NCBI GenBank assembly: GCA_019828545.1
Contig: JACVRA010000057.1
Coordinates: forward strand, 64,015 to 128,014
Source: Paracamarosporium sp. OC-R06-R3
Lineage: Eukaryota; Ascomycota; Dothideomycetes; Pleosporales; Didymosphaeriaceae
DNA: 64,000 nucleotides
Reading direction: 5' to 3'
Shown here: in pieces, positions 56,651 to 64,000 of the stretch
How the letters are laid out: each line of letters starts with the position of its first letter
How positions within the stretch are numbered: the stretch's first letter is position 1
Translations under genes and position numbers: made by a program
The notes under the pieces: generated by a model
Told to the model about the DNA's origin: nothing
Seen by the model: the letters and a program-made list of their open reading frames with translations, nothing else
The model's database searches: none

Positions 56651-58665
56651 CCGTAACCACTATCACGACCTCGGACAGTGGCAGAAACAGCAGCATCGGC
56701 TGCGAGATAGCGGGCACATTGACCATGGAGATTTGCACGCAGATACCCTAGCGCACAGTTTCGGTGAGGGGCATATCACGCCCACCATTTGCGGCACTGA
56801 CTCCGGCTAAAGATTTCACTCCATTGAACCATGATGGGCCGTTTCACAAGAGATCTTGCCATAGGGAAGCACAATGGTGAAGTTAAGTCGTGGAATCTTG
56901 ACGTGCATGTTCTGCCACCTGCATTGCTTTTAAGATTTTCGCTTCCCGGTGGCTTGCTTTGCGTTGAGTATTGCTTTGGATATTTCGCCGGAGCCAAATG
57001 ATCCACGTTTGGAGTTTGCGGAAAGCGTCGATGTGGAGATGTCTTGTTGCATACAAATGGTGCTATACATGGGTGCTTTATATTGCAACATACGAGAGCA
57101 TATCTATTGCAGAAGGCACAACAAAACAGCTTCAGCTTCATGGCGACGAGCAAATGAGTTGACGTCTTAAAGTGTACCCATGCATGTCAGGATGGCCGGA
57201 GTTGGCGAGGATGCTCACCTTTAGTTTGCGGCTCTTTCAATTCATCGGAAACTTCCCCGACAGTTTGCTCGTAGATTCCAACACGACAAGACACAATCCC
57301 AGTGGGGGATTCCCTATAACGTCTAGGTTGAAGCACAAAATGAAATTTAATGAAATGGCAGAATGGTGCAGGATTCATATACACTGTAGGATTACAGCCA
57401 TCTGTGATAATTCCGCGAAGGTGTGATTGTGTGCGTGCTATTGCTACTTCTAAAATGTTGACACCTCTTGCTATTTCTCATCACCACGAGAGTCTAGATG
57501 TAGAAAACTAAATGATATGCGAGCATGCGGGGTTCCGTCCACAGGTATGGGAAAAGGGCAGTCTAGAAGTCTCAAGGGGCGGAGGATCGATATCAAAATT
57601 CCTGAAGTCAGCGCCGCACAGGCCGTTTTGCGCTATTAAGCAAAGTTTATTTGGAAGGCTGCGGGGGCGAAAGCGGGACGACACACGGGACAAGCTTTTA
57701 GTATCGATGACGGAGATCAGCTATTTCCCGATTACGTTCTCAAGCAATAAACAAGTCCGTCAGTTAAGGCATCTATGCACATTAGTTCCTGGTCATGGAA
57801 TGGTGGAAACACGCTGTTCATCATTACTTGATGGAGCTTGATATTTGTGTAACACCAGAACAAGAAAATTTGATCGCTCGATCAAGGAAGCACAGTCAGC
57901 CCGCTTGTGTAACCACAATGTTTTGTTTGCTTTTGACGATGACTCGTTGGAAGAAACTGCACGGACCGCAATGGGAACCATCGTTCTGTCGGCTTTCCCG
58001 TCCCTTCACCGCTGCCGTATCGCAGCCATTATCAACATTCGGAAACCGCATTAACGAAATCAATTTTCACATGTCTCCTTCGCATTGGAGTAGTCCATTC
58101 TTCTTTGACGATATTTACTATGTGATATTCAAGGTGTTATAATCTTCGTCTAACCTATCCTCGAAATGCATAGACTCTTCAATCACTTAGGTCGGCGAGC
58201 TGTCAACCAAGATTATTGTTGCCACGCAATCCTGAAGTGGCGGTACGGAGTGTAATACTAGCCAATAGATGCCTTCATACCCACAAGCTGCGTCCTTCCA
58301 GGTCATCTTGGCTAGTGCTTACAGGAACGGTCCTCAGTACACATTGGGATGATTATATTCCCTCCACGGCTCTCTATAGGGCGTCAAAGGAACTTTGATG
58401 TAGACTCTCGTATTTCATCTCCACTCTCATCAAGGCAAATAATGTATCAGCGCCGCCAGACAGTGGCATTGGAATGTTGAGCAGCTTGGCGCTCGTATTG
58501 CTAGGCTTTGGAGCACGTACCTGAAGTGAGACTGTATATAAAGAGCACGCAATCGCCTGTTGTTGATCGTGTACACTGTCTTCTGCATCTGAATAGCTTC
58601 GAGCACAACTGGCTTTTTCATCGATTCATTCAATAGGACCTATTCGTATCCGAACAATTGTCATC
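56651..58665. other. Decayed gene-poor sequence right of the array
   Basis: No intact gene. A protein-like stretch near 56638-56755 (plus, ALSFSVTTITTSDSG...TMEICTQIP) is broken by a TAG and could be a relic or chance. Open frames at 57512-57841 and 57795-58142 overlap and lack domains. The right end is the promoter of the first small secreted protein. Confidence 0.4.
58535..58543 (+). promoter_or_regulatory. TATA box of the 73-aa secreted protein gene
   Basis: TATATAAAG, a perfect TATA box, lies about 123 bp upstream of the ATG at 58666. Strong TATA boxes often mark inducible genes, in line with an effector-like product. Confidence 0.6.
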
Positions 58666-58999
58666 ATGCGCTTCGCCATCGCCATCTTTATGCTCATTGC
58701 AGCCGCTGTTGCTGCTCCTACGCCAGCTGCTGCTCTGGACCCAGCTCCTCCTGCTGGCTCGCCTTGCACCTGTGGTATACGTAAGTTTGTTGTATTATTA
58801 GCTGCATTTGATGGTAGAGTATACTACCTTTTATCCTCGTCGAGATCGCCAGTTACGGCCTGACGATTGTTGCTGACTTCGATGGCCTATAGCACCGGAA
58901 GTTGTCTACAGCAGATGCTTCTCGAACCCAGATGGCACCACTGTCATTTATCTCTGCCAAACATCATGCACCTGGCAGTCTCTTGGTACCGGATGCTAG
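58666..58999 (+). CDS. Small cysteine-rich secreted protein (73 aa), effector-like
   Basis: Exons 58666-58780 and 58893-58999; the 112-nt intron has a GTAAGT donor and a CCTATAG acceptor. An alternative donor (GTATAC, six bases upstream) keeps the frame and would remove two residues. A signal peptide (about 1-17, MRFAIAIFMLIAAAVAA) is followed by a Pro/Ala-rich stretch and a mature domain with six cysteines at residues 34, 36, 47, 60, 64 and 73, the last being the C-terminal residue. The pattern DGTTVIYLCQTSCTW resembles other short fungal secreted proteins, but no named family is claimed. It is extracellular, presumably disulfide-bonded. A second cysteine-rich secreted gene lies 248 bp away in the opposite direction. 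Confidence 0.72.
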
Positions 59000-59247
59000 A
59001 CGCATCGCGATGTTTTGCAAGGAAGGAGTTTACGTGAGCAGCACCGACCAATAATGAGGTCATGCCTCTTACATGAGAGCACGTGAGATTGTGGAAAGGG
59101 TGGCTCAGCAATGGTACCACCTGAACGTTGAACATTGTCATCTGCTGGGCCTAGATCAAGAAGTAATCGTAATCCATTCGTGGGGGGTCTGTATATAGTT
59201 CCTCCTGTAGTAATCAAATTCCGTAATGCGCATTCGTCTATGCCTTT

Positions 59248-59726
59248 CTATACGCAGTCCGATCCCCCGGGAACAAAAGTCCCGTCCGAGTTCTCGCATC
59301 CGCACTCGCCGTCGTCCGGGTTCTTGATGCACCCTACACCCTCACCCTCGCTCTCTCCGGCGTCGCTCCAGAAGAATGTCCAAGCGTCCGCACTAGCTGT
59401 CATGGAAGTGCCAGGCTCACAGTTGTAAGCTTTGCAAGTACCGTATGGTGCACCATTGACGTTGTCATACTGGTGGTCGGTCGTAAAGACGGCAAAGGTT
59501 TGCTTGCTGGTGCGGGTGTTGTGGGAACATTCTGCAGCCTGGATGGCATTCGATGTCTTTACGGCTATCGAGTCATTAGCGCATGGTGCGTAGTAGAAGT
59601 GTGATATTTACGTGAACAGCTAGGGCTGCTGGGGTATTTTCCTTTGGTGTTCGTGTCAGCCGGATCGAGCGTTGCGGTAACGCTGGCGGCCAAAGCCAAC
59701 AATGCAACAAGAGAGAAGCTGCGCAT
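59248..59726 (-). CDS. Small cysteine-rich secreted protein (143 aa), effector-like
   Basis: Exons 59726-59612 and 59564-59248 (minus); the 47-nt intron has a GTAAAT donor, a GCTAATG branch-like site and a GATAG acceptor. A signal peptide (about 1-18, ending SVTA) is followed by a mature protein with eight cysteines at residues 37, 51, 82, 87, 117, 126, 128 and 142. Blocks include NGAPYGTCKAYNCEPG, ADAWTFFWSDAGESEGEG, VGCIKNPDDGECGCENSDG and TFVPGGSDCV. The even Cys number and clean frame across the intron support a real gene. I recall similar CGCxxSxGTF-ending small secreted proteins in Dothideomycetes but cannot name a family. It is extracellular; a host-interaction role is inferred only from size and Cys content. 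A TATA-like CATAAATA (minus, near 59852-59859) sits about 130 bp upstream. Confidence 0.75.
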
Positions 59727-60793
59727 TATGATGATATCAAAGCGATCGAAGCAGAGAGCGTGTACTTGACTATGATCTAGATCAAGTTTGCAGTAGAGCT
59801 AAGCGAGTGGATGGTGAACCGATGGTAACGCATTGCAAGTGATCAGCATTGTATTTATGTATTTCACGTCGAATGATAGCCCCTTTGCATCTAACGTGGT
59901 GCATGGAAATAATCCTCCGAGAACCACTGTCCTGGTTTTTGGGTGCTCCGTGTTGATGAAATGTGGAGTTAGCGTCCTAACAAACGGCCCGCTAGTGACG
60001 TGTTTCAGGCGTTCCGACCGTTTCACGGTTTCACTCTAGACCACACGGACACCTTGACGGTCGAGAACATGTCCTCGAATTTGCGATGAGCGTGCACAAA
60101 TATAAGTCAACTTTGCTTTTGGCGCGTCCATACTGACGCCCGTCCACGACAGCTCATTACGAACCAAGCCGACCATGAAATGCCAGTAGGTTCCGTTGAT
60201 CAACGCAATCATGACAAGGACCATCGATGTGATTGTTGAAAGAGATGCTCATCAGCAGCATGCTTATGATCTCAGTTCGAAACTGGAGTGGATAGATGCA
60301 ATGTAAAATGGGTACGTTCCGTTCCAAACATAACGTGGATCCCTGAATCAACCTGATCTAGTATGATAAACAAATAGCAAAAGACTCGAGATGAGATTCC
60401 TGTTCAGGCTGAGGAACTCAAGAATACGAGCGTGGAGACTGACGAAATGCTGCACACGCACCAAGTATGAGGAACATGGATCAAAGCCCATGCGCGAGGT
60501 ATCCTAACAATCTTCCCCCAGCTCGGAAGATATCTAGGGAGGAATAGATTCGAGAAAGTGTGGTTGCGGTAACCAATATCAACCGGTGCGACTTCCTTTA
60601 CCCCGCATTTGAGTAAAAGTGAGTCACTTGCACCTGAGGCCAAGAAGTCGTATTTGAGGCAACAGCTATCTGCAATATGACTGCAGTTCCAGAACCACCT
60701 CTATGCATTTAAGAGGCACTGTAATTCTTTCTGGCCAAGGTTGAAGGCCGCACGACGCGCTCATCTCGACTCCACAGCAATCGAGCCCCAGCA
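59727..60793. promoter_or_regulatory. Divergent promoter region (secreted protein / MFS transporter)
   Basis: 1067 bp between the minus-strand secreted gene and the plus-strand transporter. It carries both promoters: the CATAAATA element near 59855 for the secreted gene, and a weak CATTTAAG near 60706 for the transporter. No gene seen. Confidence 0.45.
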
Positions 60794-62479
60794 ATGACGG
60801 GTACACTAACAGCGCCACGTACGGACCGGTCCGAACCCAGGCCACCCCCAATCACGGTCCAACATGACACAGAAAACGAAAAAGTTACATCGAATCCATC
60901 GGAAATATTCGAGGCCGTCTCGCAATACACCAAAGTGCAATGGTTCTTGATCTGCGTTGCCGTGTGCTCATCGGCGCTGTTATACGGCCTCGATACTACT
61001 ATTGTAGCCGTCCTTCAGGGCCCTATCGTATCTCGGTTCGGTAAGGTCGACAAGTTGGGCTGGCTAGGTATCGGCTTTCCACTCGGCTCTATCGCGACTG
61101 TCGCTGCCTGGAGTAAAGCATATGGCACCTTCGACACGAAATGGATGTACATTGGCAGCCTCGTTCATTTCGCTGCCGGAAGCGCACTTTGTGGAGCTGC
61201 TCCGAACATGGACACACTGATTGTAGGAAGAGTGTGGGCAGGTGCGGGTGGTGCAGGCCTATATCTGGGGCAGTTGAACATCTGGACGCAAAACACAAGC
61301 TTAGAGAAAAGATCACGTTACATCAGCGTCAGTGGTGTCACTTGGAGCTTAGGATGCATTATAGGACCCTTGATTGGAGGAGCATTTGCCGATAGCCCTG
61401 CGACATGGCGATGGGCGTTCTACTTAAACTTGGTCCTATTTGGTCTCTTCGCGCCGGTTTACGTGTTGGTGTTGCATTCGCATATTCCGCAACCTGGAGT
61501 GTCCATTACTACTCGCCTGAAGGAATTTGATTGGGTGGGCATCACGCTCAATGCAGGAATGTATACTGCTTTCGTCATCAGTTTTGCCATTGGTGGCACG
61601 CTCTGGCCTTGGAACGACGGGAGAACGATCGGAACCATCATCGCTTTTGGATTGACACTCACGTTATTCATCTGTCAACAAAAATTCACCATACTGACGA
61701 CACGAGAACATCGGGTATTTCCGGTACGCTTCTTGGGAAAGAGAGGCTTCATCCTGCTCTACGTCGTGCAGTCGAGCGTCCAGACAGCCCTTGCAGTGCC
61801 ACTGTACTACATTCCACTATTCTTCCAATTCACACGCGCAGAATCAGCTGTAGAATCCGCCGTTCGTCTCCTCCCGTTCATCATCGTGAACTGCGTGGTC
61901 GTTTTCTCAAGCGGCTTTCTACTCCCTAAATATGGTCGCTACATGTTCTGGTACCTTTGCTCTGGAATCTTCAACACGATTGGTGGCGCCTTGTTCTTTG
62001 CTCGACTTGAGTCCGACACTTCTGTTGGTGAGATCTACGGATTTAGCATCCTTCTCGCACTGGGAGCTGGCCTTGCGCAGCAGACTGCCTACTCAGTGGC
62101 TTCTGCTAAAGCGCCGGACGATCTGTCCGATGCGCTTGGTTTCATCAACTCGGCACAGGTTGGCTCAGTTGTACTTGCCCTTACTTTTACATCGCTCATC
62201 TTTCAAAATGTTGGATACCACAACATCAAGCAGGTTGTAATCGGACAAGAAGTAGATAATGCAGACATCAGGGCTGCATTGGGCGGAACCCAAAGCCATA
62301 TTTTCGACGATGGATTTGCGACTGGTGAAATACGATCGAGAGTTGAGACTGGCATCGTCGATGCGTTACGCTGGAGCTTTGTCACCGTTCTGATTGCCGG
62401 TGTACTTGAGACTATAGTGGCTCTATGTATGAAGCGCGAACGGCTCTTTGTACAGGAAGAGACTGAAAACAGTCAGTGA
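60794..62479 (+). CDS. MFS transporter, DHA2-type drug/toxin exporter
   Basis: Intronless, 561 aa, about 14 membrane spans. After a polar N-terminus the first span carries LLYGLDTTIVAVLQGPI (DHA2 motif D1), followed by LGWLGIGFPLGSIATVAAW. Next come VGRVWAGAGGAGLYLGQLNIW, GVTWSLGCIIGPLIGGAFAD and TWRWAFYLNLVLFG (motif C region). The later half has VQTALAVPLYYIPLFFQF, AVRLLPFIIVNCVVVFSSGFLLPKYGRY and LGAGLAQQTAYSVASA. This matches fungal exporters of the HC-toxin-pump/aflatoxin-pump type in the plasma membrane. It is unlike the eight-exon TRI12-type exporter at 31.6 kb, so the two are not recent duplicates. Substrate unknown. Confidence 0.92.
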   Translation: MTGTLTAPRTDRSEPRPPPITVQHDTENEKVTSNPSEIFEAVSQYTKVQWFLICVAVCSSALLYGLDTTIVAVLQGPIVSRFGKVDKLGWLGIGFPLGSIATVAAWSKAYGTFDTKWMYIGSLVHFAAGSALCGAAPNMDTLIVGRVWAGAGGAGLYLGQLNIWTQNTSLEKRSRYISVSGVTWSLGCIIGPLIGGAFADSPATWRWAFYLNLVLFGLFAPVYVLVLHSHIPQPGVSITTRLKEFDWVGITLNAGMYTAFVISFAIGGTLWPWNDGRTIGTIIAFGLTLTLFICQQKFTILTTREHRVFPVRFLGKRGFILLYVVQSSVQTALAVPLYYIPLFFQFTRAESAVESAVRLLPFIIVNCVVVFSSGFLLPKYGRYMFWYLCSGIFNTIGGALFFARLESDTSVGEIYGFSILLALGAGLAQQTAYSVASAKAPDDLSDALGFINSAQVGSVVLALTFTSLIFQNVGYHNIKQVVIGQEVDNADIRAALGGTQSHIFDDGFATGEIRSRVETGIVDALRWSFVTVLIAGVLETIVALCMKRERLFVQEETENSQ

Positions 62480-62564
62480 AAGACACAGGCGCTAAAGCAA
62501 AGGTGCAGTGCACTGACTGACGGTTTGTTGCCTCACACGATTCCACACACAAACTATCACCCAT

Positions 62565-63000
62565 ATGTTGCTTCGTTTTCGCTCTTCACGTTTGCCCCAC
62601 AAAAACTCACCTTCAACCCTTAACCGTGACCTCATGAATCCGACGACTGGCGAACCAGTCACCCAATACTTTTACGAAGCTCTTCATTCGCATCGAAATC
62701 AAACATCTGATGCTACGGTACGCACAATATCTGGTAAGCTATCCTCTCCATATCGAAAGCTCAGACTAACATCATACAGAAGCACTCGCGGCAAAAGCTA
62801 AACGCATTCAACATATCAACGGCCTCCTTTCTTCTTCCGACTCCTTGCGTATGAGTTTTGGGGAAGTCAACAAGAGGGGAATACGGAACATAACTGCATA
62901 TGTCATCCGTGGCGCAAGGCAGACGAGGGTCGAGTGGGTGGCTGTCAAAGAAACAGACAACATTGTCGAGGCCTTTGGAAAGAAGGTGGGAAAACTCTGA
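62565..63000 (+). CDS. Small hypothetical protein, 129 aa
   Basis: Exons 62565-62733 and 62780-63000, joined over a 46-nt intron (GTAAGC donor, CTAAC branch-like site, CATACAG acceptor). The start may instead be ATG 62634 (MNPTTGEPVTQYF), which would remove 23 basic residues. Exon 2 is helical then strand-like (EALAAKAKRIQHINGLLSSS, then RNITAYVIRGARQTRVEWVAVK). No signal peptide, membrane span or known domain. The splice signals and continued frame support a gene; the function is unknown. It begins 85 bp after the transporter stop. Confidence 0.6.
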
Positions 63001-63116
63001 TTAACTTGGCCATTGACGAAAGGTTTCAAATATTTTAAGATATCAATACTCCGCAATCCACATTCTCGATGTGTTTAATAGTGTTATGTGTCGGTCTGGT
63101 CGCTCTATTTAATATC

Positions 63117-63962
63117 TTACTCTTCGCTTCCCTCCGGCTCATTCTCGAAGTCCCAGGGTTTCCAAACATGCCCATAGGGTCCCGAGCCCCAACTAACAAT
63201 ATGCTTATATCCTGGCACACATGGCTCCGTGGATGTCGAAGCTCTTAGTATCTTGTGGCCTTTGCACCATGCCGCAATGCCCGGGAACAAGGTTCTAAAG
63301 ACTCGCATATCTTCTACTGTCGGAGGTGAGTATGTATCTGTTGACGTTAGTAAGGTTAGCTCTGTAGAAGTTGGATCCTTACCGTCCCTGTATCCGTATT
63401 CACCTATCATTGATACGGTAAATTCGACAGAACAATCCTTGAACGCTGAGATAATATGTCTCACGTCGGGACGAGGCATTTTGGGTTGGACAGTTCGAGT
63501 TGCAGATTGGTTCCAATTGAGAGTGAACTCAACGGCTTTCAATTGGGGAAATGAGCCTTCAAAATAGCCGCCATAGATACTGTTACTAGTTTCAACGATA
63601 AAAGCGTCGATGTTAGTCCATGTCTCGACCATTGTTGATTCCGTGAAATGTACAACGAGGTATTCCAGAGACGGAGGTAGGTATTCGACAATGTTTCGTG
63701 GGGGTTCATTTCCGATTAACAGGCTGTATGGTATCTGGAGATGTTTAAGAGATATCAAGCTTGAAGTATTCTTGAATGGACCAGGTTGATGTTCACTGGG
63801 GAACCTGAGCTCGCCCAAAATGACGCTTTCTAAAGTACCCGCGTGATTGAGTAGTGCACTGGAAACCTGGGTGTACCAATCCCCCATCTTGTACCAGTTT
63901 CTAAGTTCGGCGGTGCAATCGAATTTTTTCAGCGCGGTGCACGCCAACACTAGTTTACTCGT
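63117..63962 (-). CDS. 3' exon of a hypothetical (F-box/LRR-like) gene, truncated by window edge
   Basis: A minus-strand frame runs from the right side to a stop at 63117, giving about 281 residues. Upstream it hits an in-frame TAG at 63965-63963 that forms a CTTTAG acceptor, so 63962 is probably an exon start and the 5' exons lie outside. Content resembles fungal F-box/leucine-rich hypothetical proteins: CTALKKFDCTAELRNWYKMG, LNHAGTLESVILGEL, SLISLKHLQIPYSLL, YLPPSLEYLVVHF, FPQLKAVEFTLNW. The F-box itself would be in the missing N-terminus. The resemblance is general; the role is unknown. Confidence 0.6.
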   Translation of the reverse strand, partial: TSKLVLACTALKKFDCTAELRNWYKMGDWYTQVSSALLNHAGTLESVILGELRFPSEHQPGPFKNTSSLISLKHLQIPYSLLIGNEPPRNIVEYLPPSLEYLVVHFTESTMVETWTNIDAFIVETSNSIYGGYFEGSFPQLKAVEFTLNWNQSATRTVQPKMPRPDVRHIISAFKDCSVEFTVSMIGEYGYRDGKDPTSTELTLLTSTDTYSPPTVEDMRVFRTLFPGIAAWCKGHKILRASTSTEPCVPGYKHIVSWGSGPYGHVWKPWDFENEPEGSEE

Positions 63963-64000
63963 CTAAAGTTTGACAAGAGTGAGCAAGCAATCCGAGCCTT

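Overview
The window looks like nuclear DNA of a filamentous ascomycete, most likely a Dothideomycete of the Pleosporales type; the class is inferred, not proven. The reasons are many protein-coding genes on both strands with short introns (mostly 46-71 nt, GTAAGT/GTACGT-like donors, CTAAC/CTGAC-like branch sites, CAG/TAG acceptors), no operons, and a typical fungal gene set (GT90, Zn2Cys6 factor, TRI12-type MFS, DUF8021, small secreted proteins). All exon structures were built by hand from splice signals and frame continuity and have no transcript support.

Layout. 1-8.2 kb: the 3' end of a gene, a weak three-exon candidate, a classical short-chain dehydrogenase (2448-3425), a four-exon secreted protein (3744-5400), a small four-exon membrane protein (6052-6978) and an unassigned protein (7279-8220). 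10.2-16.7 kb, all on the minus strand: a six-exon flavin-binding split-barrel protein, a GID4/Vid24-family protein with a long charged N-terminus, and an unknown 347-residue protein. 16.7-20.7 kb is about 4 kb without a supportable gene. 20.7-29.1 kb, plus strand: a cytochrome P450, a hypothetical protein and a large membrane GT90/CAP10 glycosyltransferase. 29.7-33.7 kb, minus strand: a TetX-like FAD monooxygenase next to a TRI12-type MFS exporter.

34.9-40.1 kb is a conserved housekeeping block: AIM18 (mitochondrial), divergent from NSE3 (SMC5/6 MAGE subunit), followed by SPP1 (COMPASS PHD subunit) with an upstream ORF. 41.1-48.0 kb holds a seven-exon Zn2Cys6 regulator divergent from an alpha/beta hydrolase with two unusually long introns, then a secreted DUF8021 protein.

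The most unusual part is 49.15-56.65 kb. It is a gene-free, strongly diverged tandem array of about 45 units with a period near 160-167 bp and a recurring core. It is followed by decayed sequence and two small cysteine-rich secreted proteins arranged tail to tail (58666-58999 and 59248-59726), a DHA2-type MFS transporter, a small hypothetical gene, and the 3' part of another gene at the right edge. A diverged near-nucleosome-length array beside effector-like genes and a transporter resembles a fast-evolving accessory compartment, in contrast to the housekeeping block.
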